64,000 nucleotides of DNA from Rapana venosa (lineage: Eukaryota > Mollusca > Gastropoda > Neogastropoda > Muricidae). Shown one piece after another: positions 22,839 to 35,585 of the stretch (position 1 is its first letter; each line of letters opens with the position of its first letter). The stretch spans positions 66,658,747 to 66,722,746 of the forward strand of contig CM054135.1 in NCBI GenBank assembly GCA_028751875.1, read 5' to 3'. A program made the translations under genes and the position numbers. The notes under the pieces were generated by a model. That model saw only the letters and a list, made by a program, of their open reading frames with translations, searched no databases and had not been told where the DNA came from.

Positions 22839-23432
22839 CTAACTGGCATCTGATGTAACAGTCACTTCAGGCTCTGGATCACAGAGTTGGAAGCACTGTC
22901 AATATTCTCAATCCCCCATAGAAGTTCCTTTTTTGCTGGGGAAGAAAGGCTCATGCTGCCATCAAACTTTTCCTTTTACTTAAGTGCAAGTTTTTTTTCA
23001 TCTTCTAAGTGACGAAAGTACATTGGTCCATATCTTACAGCTGTAAAACTGGTGGCCATCATTCTTAATACCTTAGCAACTTCTCTGATTGGTATTTGTT
23101 CCTTCTTCAGCAGCTGTAAGCTACCTAGTTTTAATCTTTCTTTCCGATCTTTGATCAGAACAACAGACATATTCTTTGATTCAATAACACCAAGATATCG
23201 AATAGTCTGGGACAGACTGAGCACAGATTTCTCTGGGTGTTCTATAAACCCTAATGAGCAAAACAGTATAATAGTCTCCATAACATTACATAGGCAGTCT
23301 GCCTCATTTCTTCCTGTCAACAAATACTCATCAAGATAGGAGGATTAAACATGATCTTTCTCCCTCAACCAGGCAAAAACAAGTTTCAACATTTTTATGA
23401 ATTTTCTTGGTACCATAGCTATACCATTTCGT
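22839..23432 (-). mobile_element. DIRS-like element, reverse transcriptase part
   Basis: The minus strand gives YLDEYLLTGRNEADC (a DIRS-type 'YlDDfLl.g' catalytic box with the second Asp as Glu), LGFIEHPEKSVLSLSQTIRYLGVI, SVVLIKDRKERLKLG and WGIENIDSAS. The spacing is as in DIRS/Ngaro RTs. A stop occurs directly before the catalytic box. It is split from its RNase H part by the CR1/L2 element and from its gag-like part by an RTE. Confidence 0.75.
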
Positions 23433-24060
23433 CATCATCATCATCATCATCAGACCCGTGACCTTGGCGGTCGTGGGGGAGACACGAAAGACGATGCCGT
23501 GGTAAGCCTCCTCCATCCATCTAGGTCCTCGGCTCTGCGCAGTAGTGCCGAGTCATTCATCCTGGTCCATTCTCTGATGTTGTCCATCCATGACTTGTTC
23601 TGTCTTCCCCTCTTTCTGCCACCCTCGAGTGTTCCCTGCAGTACTGTTTTTGGCAGAGTGTTGTGGCGGGTGACGTGGCCGAACCATGTCAGCTTTTTCT
23701 TCTTGACGATGGTGAGAAGGGGTTCCTGTGGACCTGCCAGCCGTGTTATTTGACTCTTGACAAATTCATTGGTCTTTCGTTCTCTCCAGGATATGCCCAG
23801 TAGTTTTCTATGGCATTTTGTTTCAAATGACTGGATTCGCTTGGCTGTTTCAGCAGTCAATGTCCAGGTTTCACTCCAGTACAGCAGGATAGTCTGAATT
23901 AGGGCTTTGTAGAGCTTTAGTTTGATTGGGAAACTGATCTCTTTACTTTTCCATATGGTGGTGAGTTTTGTCATGGAAGATGTTGCCATGGCTAGTCTGA
24001 CTTTGATTTCTGTCGTCGATCGCCCGTCCTTTGTGAGTGTAGCGCCAAGGTATTTAAAAG
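23433..24060 (-). mobile_element. RTE-type 3' fragment with (GAT)n tail, inserted in the DIRS-like element
   Basis: An open minus-strand frame of 179 codons: LAMATSSMTKLTTIWKS, LLYWSETWTL, FETKCHRKLLGISW, TWFGHVTRHNTLPKTVLQGT, GRKRGRQNKSWMDNIREWT. It ends in (ATG/GAT)n at 23430-23450. The C-terminal tail wording differs from the other RTE copies, so it is a separate subfamily. Confidence 0.85.
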
Positions 24061-24084
24061 CGTCTACCTCCTCCAGTACCTAGC

Positions 24085-24510
24085 CCACTAAACTCAGAAA
24101 CAGAGGTGCGGCCTAACAGGAATACTGAGTCATTCAATTGAAATACAGCCTTTTCCAGAAGATCCTGACTTCCTCTGCACTGCCCCTCACCAATCTCATG
24201 CATTGCTTTGGCAATTGTACTTGCAGTGCGCACAACTAGAGCCTGTGTGTGTGTGCCCACGGGAGATTTCTTTGCTCTCCATACTTCCCAGTTTACTATC
24301 AGCACACACAGTTTATCACAGTTTGCGGGTCACAAATGGGTTTTTTTCAGACAAGTTCTTGAATTTTTTGTCAGATAGTTTCTTAGAAAACTGCTTGTTG
24401 TCGGTTTCTTGGAAAACTGCTTGTTCTCGAGTTTTGCAATTGACACCTACACTTTTTGGCCCTCGTCTTCATCAACATCAAGCTAATTGTCCAGTTCTTT
24501 ATGTATTTTA
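24085..24510 (-). mobile_element. probable DIRS-like gag fragment
   Basis: The minus strand reads LVVRTASTIAKAMHEIGEG, DLLEKAVFQLNDSVFLLGRTSVSEFS and, upstream in another frame, KTREQAVFQETDNKQF. The 'd.l.LLG....eFs..R' wording and the position upstream of a DIRS RT suggest the gag-like ORF of the same element. Modest evidence. Confidence 0.5.
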
Positions 24511-25530
24511 TCCTCATTATTGAAACTCACGAAAGAATGTTGTCATTGTCTGTCCATCCTCGTTATGGGAATAAGACTGGGAACTATCATTGGACAAAAC
24601 GTTGCATAATGTCTGTTGCGTAGTTTCCTCCCCCCCCCCCCCCCCCACACACACTTCGTTTCCTTTTGATTGAATAGCCTTAATGGCTTAGGAAACTTAA
24701 GATAATAGCTCTGTCTTCATCTTGTGTAGCTTGGCGTCTAAATTTTGGAAGCAGTGTTCCCATTTGGCATCAAGGCTTTCCCGTTCTGATGCCAACCATC
24801 TGACTTCGACAGGTACGCCTACTTCTTTCTCTCCTTCTGACATACAGAGATGTCTTGACAATACACACACAAAGTGGCAGATTTAATCTTTTTTCTCAGC
24901 TGAAGCTAACCTTTGTCACCAACTAAGGGCTACGTAGGCAATGGTAAACTAAGTTCGCACGGCATCTGGCACTGCACGCAGCGCCCCGCCAACATGCAGA
25001 AAACCTTGATATGAAATGTTCTTATACGAAAGACATAATGGATAAAATTAAGCAATTTTATTTTATTCAATGCTTGGAACAATGCACACACACAGAAAAC
25101 AAACGACCACACATTAAATATAGACCTATAAAATATCAATACATTAGGATCACTCCTTCCTGCTCACTCTGGAGGCTAACTTTGCGTCACTGATTGGGTT
25201 GGCCCACCCTCTGCTGCTGCATCTGGAGTGGTTTCTCTATAATAAATGAGAAATAGATGGGAAATAATGTTGCTGTTGTTTGGAGGTTGGAAGGTATATG
25301 AGTCTGAAAACAAACACATCGGACTCCCCCTCACCTGCAACCTTCTAACTTGCCACAGTGTTGTCTGTCAGCAAACTAGCTGGAAGTCCAGTGACTGGCA
25401 TATTGAAGGTGTTACGAAAATACTTATTACAGCTCTCTTCAAACACACGCTGTTGCTTTGCTCACGTCTGAGAGATAGATAGACACACACACACTCACAC
25501 AATATATATATATATATATATATATATAGA

Positions 25531-25599
<69 letters not shown>

Positions 25600-25749
25600 A
25601 TAGATAGATACAGACAGACAGGGACACAGAGAGGTATACAATTAGCTTGTCGCGCGCGCACGCACTCCTTACATAAAGAAAAAAAAAGAAATTAGTAAAT
25701 ATGAATAGACTATAGAATAGAGGTCACTCTTCCCACAGAGAGACAGACT

Positions 25750-25824
<75 letters not shown>

Positions 25825-26307
25825 AGAGAGGAGAGAGAGAGAGAGAGAAGAACCGAGCAGAGAGAGATAGAGACAGTCAGAGAGAGAGACAGAGACAGAC
25901 AGACAGAAAGAGAGACAGAGACAGAGAGGAAGACAGAAACAAAGATGGGGAGATGGAGAGGGAGACAGAGAGAGAGAGAGCAATAAAACTGTCTGCATGA
26001 ATGTGAAATGTAGACATTGTTAAACACAGAAAGAATCTAGGCCATCAAAATAAGGTGTTCTTACTAGTGAAAAAGTACAAAAGACCGTCAGGTGTTCAAC
26101 TGGTTCACAGAGAGATCTGCTGATATAATTTAAGAAAAGCGAGCATGTAGGTAAGGGGGTTAAGTAAGAAGGAAGGGAGGGAAACTAGGGAAGGAGATAA
26201 TTATGTGAGAAGATGAAAAGGTCGACAGACATGTAGATAGCTATAAAAGATATGAAAGGGCAGATCTAAATAACCATCTCAAATAATCAAATTCTGTGTA
26301 AACTTAC
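24511..26307. other. intron sequence with (CA), (TA), (GA) microsatellites
   Basis: CA/TA/GA block at 25479-25625 and a long imperfect GA/GACA tract at 25737-25980. A C homopolymer lies at 24632-24648. The rest is unassigned. The GPCR splice donor is at the right edge. Confidence 0.85.
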
Positions 26308-27366
26308 ATCTATAGCAAGGAGCACAATGCAGAGCATGAGCTGATGACTCTTGCTGGTCAAAGGAGGTCGACGTTTGGTCTTCAGGCTGGAACGGAACAA
26401 CCGGTATATCCATAGAGTCCGCAATAGTAAAGGCCCATACAGCATGGTGAAGGACAGACCTAGTAAAGAGAACCCCATCTTGCACGCAAGTGTGGTCGGT
26501 GCACTCATAAGAACCAGGTCAGTAATGTATCCACAGACGATGGCAGAAAGCATCAGGTAAGAGAGGTGTATGGAAGAGGCCTTAATCACTCGGTTATCTC
26601 GATGATAGTGGAAAAAGACGAAGACAAATAGGCATATGCATAAGAAGAGACCAATCATCACTGTTTGCCCAATTCCTGTTTTGTACGTCAACATGGTTGG
26701 GACAATGGGCAAACAAATCCGCCAGCTGATCTCGTCAGGCCATGTGAAACTTGAGCAAGCTTCACACTTTGTGCCATTGTCAACCACTATTTCATACCTA
26801 TAACAGCGTACGCAATCCCAACAACATATCTTCTGTACCTTCACTCTCATTTCATGTAATCCGCATCGAACGCTGCACTGGGAATCAAGACGGGTAAAAC
26901 CTGTTTCTAAAAGAAAAAAACTCCAGTCGACTTGGCTGGCTTCTACCATCTCATCCTTATCGGTGTTGTGCTCTAGAACAGTCACTGCTTCACACTCGTT
27001 TTTAGATCCCAAACGAATCTGTTTGACAGAAAAATGTATGTTGCGGTTTCCAAACCTATCAAATTTCGTCAAGCCGCCATATCCTGTAAAACTTGTTTTT
27101 TTCATTTCACGCAGAAGTCGGGCGCCAGACACACATCTTCTGAGTATGGGTCCTGTGAGGTATTGACATCGTTTCTTGAGAAGAGAAGACACAGCAGAGC
27201 CTATCAGAAAGACGGCATCCATGATGTAGCCTCTGCGTCCACTGTCAATGTCGAGTGGTAAGCTGGCGTTAACAAAAGACAGGTCATCACCACATGTCTT
27301 CTCGTGCATGGAACATTGAAAAAAGTCTTCCCAGTTGTCAGCAAACCAAGTATCAGATGTAGTGTT
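26308..27366 (-). CDS. class C GPCR exon (end of ligand domain, cysteine-rich domain, TM1 to start of TM4)
   Basis: The largest exon: 353 residues, phase 0-0. The acceptor is ttctctctcatgaacag and the donor GAT|GTAAGT. Residues 1-18 (NTTSDTWFADNWEDFFQC) match the 'NtrNpWF.efWe..f.C' block, which fixes the start. Residues 164-218 form a cysteine-rich domain with exactly nine Cys (164, 168, 181, 182, 185, 188, 201, 204, 218), including CCWDC. TM1 lies about 231-253, TM2 265-288, TM3 297-323 with LLLRTLWIYRLF replacing the usual 'l.tKtnRi.rif', and TM4 begins at 341. Cys295 is the TM3 partner of the extracellular disulphide. Open reading frame continues upstream into a (CA)n tract, but that part is intron. 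Possible N-glycosylation sites are N1 and N33. Confidence 0.93.
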
Positions 27367-27419
27367 CTGTTCATGAGAGAGAAAATATACGTTACCTTTA
27401 GGTGAACAAAGTTTTCTGG

Positions 27420-27467
27420 TCACACACACACACACACACATACACACGCGCGCGCGCGCGCACGCAT

Positions 27468-27525
<58 letters not shown>

Positions 27526-27533
27526 ACACAGAG
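27420..27533. repeat. (CA)n(CG)n(CA)n microsatellite
   Basis: Lies 54 bases upstream of the acceptor of the large GPCR exon on the minus strand, where it appears as a GT/GC tract before the polypyrimidine run. Confidence 0.97.
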
Positions 27534-27920
27534 GGATGGTGGTCTAGAGGTAATGCACCTACCTAGAAAGCAAAAACTTCGGGTCGGAAGTGTGCGGTGG
27601 TTTGATCCTTGTTTGGGCCAGGAACTTTTCTCCCATCCATTAGACCATAAGTGGTAGTCTGGGTACCTGTCTTTTGAATGAGATGACAAACCGAGGTCCC
27701 GTTTGTTACACAATTATTTAGCGCACGTAAAAGAACCCACGGCAACAAGAGAGTTGTCCCTAGTAAAAATTATGTAGAAAAATGCCTCTCTGATAGGGAA
27801 ACAAATACAGTTGCAGACAGGACATAAAATAGATAATGGGTGGCGTTGGTCTTGTGGCGACACGCTCTCCCTTGGGAGAGCAGCCCGAATTTCACGCAGA
27901 GAAATCTTATGTGACTTTAA
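27534..27920 (+). repeat. SINE-C copy
   Basis: gatggtggtctagaggtaat is a box A-like start and ggtttgatccttg is box B-like. The body includes gagatgacaaaccgaggtcc, aaaagaacccacggcaacaa, gatagggaaacaaatacagt and ctcccttgggagagcagccc, and ends in ctttaagtggtata. It is collinear with 32064-32460 and in reverse with 58640-58860. Confidence 0.85.
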
Positions 27921-28679
<759 letters not shown>

Positions 28680-31600
28680 CCATTTTCCTCTCCCATCCGG
28701 ATGGACCTGCGGGAACTCAACTCATCTCGTCTCATCTGCTCCCATAACCCCCTCCACGGTTGTGACATAGCAGGGGCACTGCAGTGACCAACGTTGCACC
28801 AGTTGGCTCCATTTTGCAGTGGTTGTGGGCAAGTGCCTGGATTGTGGAGAAGCTCTTCCAGGTCCATTTAGTGATGTTGTCTGCCCATTTCTTCTTTGGC
28901 CTGCCTCACCCTCTCTTCCCCTGTACTGTTTATTGCAGTATGATCTTGGAAAGCCCATCTGATCTTGTCACATGTCCATACAATCTGAGCTTTTTCTTGA
29001 CTGTGGTCAGCAGGTCTTTGTAGTGTTTTTCTTGTGTGATGGTTTGTCGACCTCTTCATTGGTAATATGGTCCATGTATGAAATGCAAAGGAGTCTTCTG
29101 AGGCATCTCATCTCCAAAGTATGGATCTTCCTTTGTAGATCTGGATTCAATGTCCAGGATTCGCATGCATACAAATATGTGGAGATGACCAATGCATGCA
29201 GTAGCTTAACCTTGGTCCTGAGAGATATTTTTTGGTCTTCCCAGATGGTCTTGAGGTTCGCCATTGCTGCTACTGTTTGTGCAGCTCTTGCGAGGATTTC
29301 AGTCTTTGAACCTTCGTCAGTAATAATAGCTCCAAGGTACTTGAAGTGATCTACAACCTCAAGTTCTTTTCCACTGACTGTGATCTTGGTAGTCATTGGC
29401 TGGGCACTGTTTGTCATGAGTTTTGTTTTCACAACACTGATCTCCACGCCATATCTGGAGGATGTTTTGCCTAGGTGGTACACTAGGCTGGCTAGTTCCT
29501 GTTCGTTTCCTGCAAGTCCGTTGATGTCATCAACAAACCCGAGGTTGGTGATTGCCCGCCCTCCAATACTGACTGTGCCAGTGTGATCTTCTAAAGCGTC
29601 AGTCAGTATGGCAATAGGAGATAGCATTGACAAACTCCCACTGAGGTATGGAACCATTCTCCAACCGTGCCTTGGACAATTACTGCGCTAGTGGCTTTTG
29701 CGTATAGCTCTTTGATGATCTGAATGATCTTTTGTCCCATGTTGTACTTCTTCACTTTTGCCTATAATGCTTCATGCCATACACGGTCGAACGCCTTTTT
29801 GCAGTCTAAGAAGATGTGGTGCAGTTTCTGTTGGTGCTTGCTGTATTTCTCACACAGAACTCACAGGTTGAATATTTGTTCTGTGGTACTTCTGTTTGGG
29901 CAGAAGCCTGCCTGTTCTTTGGTGATGATCTCTTCTGCCTGTGGCTTTAGTTTGTTCTAGAGTACTTTAACGTTGCTTTATTTGCATGACTTATGAGGCT
30001 GATTGTTTAATAGTTCTGGCATTGATGTGGATTGCCTTTCTTGGGGAGCACAATGATGAGTAACTGCAGATATTGATGCAAATTCTTGTGAGGATATCTA
30101 TCACTGTCGTTTGATCAGCTCTACTGGGATGTTGTGAATGCCTGCAGCTTTCCCATTTTTCAGTGATTTGATTGCTGCATGAACTTCTTTAGGAAGGATA
30201 GGGAAGTCATCCTCTGACGAGTCCTGACTTGCAAGTAAGCTGGGGTCACCTTGTGTCTGATGGTTCTAGAGCTCTGAACAGTATTCTGTCCATCTGTTAG
30301 TGATATGTTTTTCTTCTGTGAGGCAGTTCCTGTTCTTGTCTTTGATGTTGTCGACTCTTGCCTGCTTTTGCTGTGTGAGCATTTTACAATTTGATAAGCT
30401 CTTCTGCTGTTGTTCTGAGATAAATTTTCTTCGATATCTGATCATTGTTTCTCAATCCATTCTTCTTTGGCCTTTTTCATGTCTTTCTTGATATTTTTAT
30501 TGACTTCTATGTATTCCCCTGCTCCTGTTAGTGCTTGACACTCTTCAGTTCACTTCGTTTATCACACATATTCATGATTTTATTTGTGATTCATGACTGG
30601 GTTTTTTCAGGTGATGCTTCCCAATAGTTCGTTTGCTGTTTCCATCATCGCTGCATTAAAGCTGTTGGTTATTGTCTCTGCATCCTTATTGAGTGCAAGC
30701 AATGCAGCAAATTTTCCGCTTATTTTTGCTTGAAAGGATTCTGCAATAGTAAGGTCCTTCAATCTTTCTAGATTGAATTTTAGCCTGATGTTCTTTGGCT
30801 TGCTGATCTTTTTCGGCCCGATTCTGAAGTTCAGGAGCACCAGGTCGTGGTCACTGCCTACATCTGCACCTGGAAATGTCCTCGTCTTGACTCTGTTGAT
30901 GCCAGATCTGAACCGGTTTTGTACCAGTATGTAGGCGATCTGGTTGTGATGGGTTCCATTGGGTGCATGCCACGTCCAGTGTCGGGATGCCTTTTGCTCC
31001 CCAAGGGTGCTTGCAAGCACCATGTCATTGTAGCTGGCAAATTCCAGTCATCGGTGTCTTCTCTCATTGGTATGCACATTACAGGAGGGTCCACATAATT
31101 TGTTCCAGTCTTTCAGTGTGTCAGCACCCACCTTACCATTCCAGTCTCCCCGATTGATCAGGTTCTTTCTTGTTAACTTTGTTGATGATGCCCTGGAGTT
31201 GCATGTAAAATTCCTCTACTACTTCATCATCATGTTCTGATGTTGGCGCATAAGCTTGTACCGTCATGGTGTTGAAAGGGAGCTGCTCTGAGGAAGATGG
31301 TTATAAGTAGTCTGGTTACTGGGCAGCACACGAGCACTGAGTTTTTGATGTTCTTGTTGACAAGGAAGCCTACGCTATTGGTGTGCTTGTCGAATTCACC
31401 ACTTCAGTAGAGTACATGTCCATCATAGGTGAGATGCTCACCGAAATTCTTCAATCTGACATCACCGAGGCCAACTATGTGCCAGGCGTACTTCTTCAGT
31501 TTGTGGGTAAGTTCTTGCAGTTTCCCTGTTTGGATAAGTGTTCTGATAGCCCATGTTGCCATGGTAACGTATTCTCATCTTCGGATTTGCGGAAACACCC

Positions 31601-31990
31601 AAGTAAACAAAAACTCAAGCAGCTTGAATAGGGCTACATCACTGCAGTACAGGCCGCAGTACCTAACCTCCTTTGTCGGCTGGGATCTCGCATTGGACCA
31701 CTTTGGCTGCCGAACACAAAGTGCCGTGATAGCATCCCAGACAGGCGACGCAGACCTGCCCTCACCTGAACACAGGTGAGATGCCACCCCGATATTCAGG
31801 CTAACTCTGCCGTGCCTGGGCAACCCATTCATGGGTCACCCATCAGAGCAAAACGCGTCCCAAGGGCACACGGCAGAGCTAAATATAGTATTTCGCGATG
31901 GGCATTGTAGCCCGCGTTCAGGGGCCCAGAAACCCAAAACATTACCCTCTTTGTCCAGGATGCTAGTCCTTCATCCTGGTGGTCAGGAAA
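28680..31990 (-). mobile_element. RTE-type retrotransposon, near full length, decayed
   Basis: Minus strand from 5' to 3': a 5' UTR-like region (31990-31600), endonuclease (WTWHAPNGTHHNQIAYI and PGADVGSDHDLVLLNF at 30990-30810), and a linker with FQAKISGKFAALLALNKDAETITNSFNAA. Then the RT with GRRTISNL-like and FVDDINGLAGNEQELASL (29560-29500), FKYLGAIITDEGSKTEIL, and the C-terminal ACESWTL...RRLLCISYMDH block. The catalytic YADD is FVDD. Several stops occur between 29660 and 30600. It lies inside the 7.9-kb GPCR intron on the same strand. Confidence 0.88.
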
Positions 31991-32063
31991 GGTGTAAGTG
32001 GGATGATGAAGGGGAGTGAGTATTCGAAGCTGGGCCTGAGTCATGACAAGATATATGTAGACA

Positions 32064-32460
32064 TAAGGTGGATCGATGGTCCAGAGGTAATGCGTCTTCC
32101 TAGAAAGCAAAAAGCCTGGGTCAGAAGTGTGCGGGGTTTTGTTGGGCCCAAAACTTTTCCCCCATTCATTAGACCATGAGTTGTGGTCTGGATGTTAGTC
32201 TTTTAGATGAGACGATAAACCGATGACCCGTGTGTTACACAAAATTAGTTACTGCACGTAAAAGAACTCACGGCAACAAGTTTTCCTTTGCAAAATTCTG
32301 TAGAAAAAGCCACTCTGATAGGGAAATAAATACAGTTGCAGACAGGGAAAAACATGAGTGGCGCTACTCTTGTGGCGACGCACCCTCCCTTGGGAGAGTA
32401 GTCCGAATTTGACGCAGACAAGTCTGCCGTGACTTTAAGTGGCATACATGAAAAAATGGA
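32064..32460 (+). repeat. SINE-C copy
   Basis: gatcgatggtccagaggtaa head, then cctagaaagcaaaaagcctg, gatgagacgataaaccgatg, aaaagaactcacggcaacaa, gatagggaaataaatacagt, ctcccttgggagagtagtcc and ctttaagtggcata. About 80-85% similar by eye to 27534-27920. Confidence 0.85.
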
Positions 32461-32524
32461 AATGAAATATATATGCATGCGCATATATATAGACAGAAAC
32501 ATCCTGACCCCTGACTTAAGACTT

Positions 32525-32600
32525 TAAGAGAGAGAGAGAGATCGAGCGAGCGAGCGAGAGAGAGAGAGGGGGGGGAGAGAGAGGGGGGAGAGAGAAAGAG

Positions 32601-32695
<95 letters not shown>
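32525..32695. repeat. (GA)n microsatellite with GAGCGAGC and GGGG interruptions
   Basis: About 170 bases of purine-only sequence on the plus strand. Confidence 0.97.
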
Positions 32696-32697
<2 letters not shown>

Positions 32698-32769
32698 AGG
32701 GAGCACCAGGAAAAGTGGGAAAATTGTCTCATGAAGTAAAAAGATATCACTTGGACTCTGTGAGATTTA

Positions 32770-33935
32770 CTGAAAAAACTGTGGAGAAACTTCTACCCTT
32801 GATGGCAACACTCTACTTCTGTGGCAGTTCAGAGACATGAATATGGAGTTGGATTTTTCAATCAGAAAAACACAGTGAATGCCATTAAGGTTTGTCGACC
32901 ATTGTCTAGCTGACTCATTACCACCCGTCTGAAGGTGGAACCTTTTAACATCCCTGTCTAAGAGTATGCCCCAACACCTGAATATTATGGCAAGTACATT
33001 GAAGACTTCTAAGATCAACTGAAATAAGCCACAGACCAGACGCCAAAGAGGGCAACTGGAATGCAAAAATACAGCAGAGGCTAACAAGAACTGGAAGGGG
33101 ATATGTAACAAATACTGAACCAGGACACTAGTGAAAGAGACTTAAGTCTACTAGAATTTGCCAGTTACAGCACTTTGAAGAGGGTGAACGTATTTGGTCC
33201 TCTCGAACCATCTTGATGCTGGATATAGCACACCCCATGGAGAAATCATCACAATCGAATTTACATCATTGGGAAACGTCGCTTCCAATGAAGTGTTGAT
33301 ATTTCAAAGACCCGTAGCTTCCCAGGAGCCGATATTGGAAGCAACCATAAGCTTGTCATGATGATCTTCAGACTCCACCTCAAGAAGATTAAGAAGCAGT
33401 GCAACGTAGGGATCAAATTCGGTCTTGAGAAACTCAAGGATCCAAACACAGTAGAAAACTTCCAAGCAACGATAAGAGGAAAACTTTGTACCGCACCTTG
33501 TTCTAAACAACTAGGACACCAGAACAGACACCTTGATTATCAGCTCCAATACTGCTGTCACTGAAACGTCCAACGCTATCCTTGGCAAACGTTGACCAAC
33601 AAAGAAGCCCTGGCTCACCAAAGACACACTAAAATGGTGTAACAAACGCAGAAAAATGAAGAAAAGGAAGAATGAGGTTGAAAGTGCAAAACTATACTGA
33701 GAAGCCAATCAGCTATTTAAAAAGTGAATGAGGAGAGCAAAAGCGACATATAGTGAAAAACAATACAAAGTATTAAAGAAAACGCGCAGAAAATCGACAG
33801 CAAGAAAGTCTACCAGCTTGTGAAAGGCCTGTCTAGCTTGAACAGGAAGAAGCACTACCATCCAAGACAATGCAGAGAAATGTCTCACAGGACAGGATAT
33901 TCTAATGAGGTGGACTAGTACTACACTGAATTGTA
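32770..33935 (+). mobile_element. RTE-type endonuclease to RT-linker fragment, heavily decayed
   Basis: The plus strand shows HEYGVGFFNQKNTVNAI, FNIPV*EYAPT, TRSFPGADIGSNHKLVMMIFRL, FGLEKLKDPNTVENFQATIRGK and KKVYQLVKGLSSLNRKKHY. This is collinear with the endonuclease and linker of the RTE at 59923-62807, with more than ten stops. The catalytic 'SDHD' reads SNHK. It is cut by a CA microsatellite at 33937. Confidence 0.85.
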
Positions 33936-33936
33936 C

Positions 33937-33972
33937 ACACACACACGCGCGCGCGCAACACACATACACACG

Positions 33973-34050
<78 letters not shown>
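33937..34050. repeat. (CA)n with CG stretches
   Basis: CA alternation with GCGCGC inserts near 33949 and 33977. Confidence 0.97.
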
Positions 34051-34051
<1 letters not shown>

Positions 34052-34320
34052 GAGATATCAAGGTGTTAGATGTCCCTTCACCAACGAACAACCACAACTA
34101 CCCCATCCTAAGCCGGACATAAGGAAAGTATAAAAGTAACATTAAGAATTTTATTTGATAAAAATGTTCTTTCATGCATTTGTGCATTGTCTTCATGATT
34201 TCTTGCAGATAAATTGAGCTTGATATAATTATTTTCTTTGGAATTTTTGCCCACTTTGTGACATTGCAAACTTCTCCTACGCCATCCTTACCTATTGTGG
34301 CCCAAGGCCGAAGTACATTA

Positions 34321-34413
<93 letters not shown>

Positions 34414-35315
34414 CTATCTACAGTGGCCGATCTTTTTTTTTTTTTTACAAATAATTGTTAAATAAGAAACTTGTTTGATTTCAAAAGTACATTGTTTCTG
34501 TAAAAAGAAATCATAAAACAAGAGTGAGTATATGTTGTTGACCATGTCAGTACCGTGAAATGGCGCCAATGTGTTATGGTGCTCCTAGCATTTCCCTAGG
34601 AAATATGGTAATGCTTATGTACCTCCAGACAGAATACAATGAATAGAGATATTTTACAATAAGAAGTGGTCGATGACAGCTACAGAACTGTTGCGTTCAT
34701 ATGTTAACTTCATTTAAAATGTATCACAACCGGAATCGCCTACTTTAACAATACTTTTCCAGGAAGAGAAAGAAGAATTTTCTCTAATCATTTATATTTT
34801 CTAAGTACTCATTTTATCGCCTTGTGTTTGAATCATAGAATTTTGAAAGTGTTTGTTATTTTTCTTTCCTTCCTTTTTTTTGTTTTTTGCCTTTTTTTTG
34901 ACTGATCTATATATTAACATTATTTTATCAATACTATTGTGATCGATTTTTCTTTATTTGTTGTTTTTGTTTATTATCATATCAACTTCACTGTATTGAG
35001 AGCTGGATTTAAAAAGCCACCATGTGTGCTCATTCCTTTACCTCAATAAAAAGATTTATTAATTTATTCAAAATTCTCTCTCTCACACTCTCTCTCTCTC
35101 TCTCTCTGAGTAGATGATTGCAAGTATAACTAAGTGATTAAGTGTATTGTCAGCTTCATTGTGTGTATGCTATGCATTTCTTCATGTTTGTTTGCCTTTT
35201 GGTTTTGTCTTCGTGTTTTTTCTTGAGGACCTGGTGTAAAGAAGCCCCTGGCTTATCCAATTATCCTCATTAAAACATTCGAGTTCGAGTTCTCTCTCTC
35301 TCTCTGCATACTCAC
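34051..35315. other. intron sequence with (CT)n(CTAT)n at 34322-34422
   Basis: Pure CT of about 70 bases followed by six CTAT units, then AT-rich unassigned DNA with T homopolymers at 34430-34446. CTCTCT runs at 35085-35107 and 35292-35306 lie close to the GPCR donor. Confidence 0.8.
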
Positions 35316-35585
35316 CGGTGTAAGCTTCTGGAACCAGCTATCGAATGGTGGATAGTACCCCTGCTTGAAGCTGATTATGAGAGAGCCAAGGAGAGCTTTA
35401 GCAATATCAGTTCGGGCCAAAGCAAATGATTCCCATTCTGCAATGGTGATCCACATTAGGGTGCCTTTCAAAACTGTTTCGTGAACAGCAGAGATAACCT
35501 TGAAGGTCGCTTCGCTCACCGTGAGAACGATCACCACACGGGATCTACCACGACGATTCCGTAGACGTTTGGCAGTTCTAGTCGC
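35316..35585 (-). CDS. class C GPCR exon (ligand-binding domain lobe 2)
   Basis: A 270-bp, phase 0-0 exon of 90 residues from ATRTAKRLRN to WFQKLTP. The acceptor is gatcttccag and the donor CCG|GTGAGT. RSRVVIVLTV corresponds to the 'arvVv.f' strand of lobe 2, and the F.SWFQKLTP end corresponds to 'f..yfl.L.p' just before the next block. The family motif 'iGSDgW', whose aspartate binds the ligand amino group, reads ITIAEW here, so the aspartate is missing. It sits between a 19.5-kb intron upstream, crowded with nested retroelements, and a 7.9-kb intron downstream. Confidence 0.88.

Noticed and set aside
20955..22850. Target duplication around the CR1/L2 copy in the DIRS-like element
   Set aside because: Flanks share only short words such as CAGTT or GCAAAC in non-matching positions, and host sequence appears to be missing, so no duplication is claimed.
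27367..27525. Extension of the large GPCR exon to an upstream Met at 27525
   Set aside because: The upstream codons are (CA)n repeat. A good acceptor at 27367-27369 with the right phase gives a perfect family join (LTP|NTTSDTWF).
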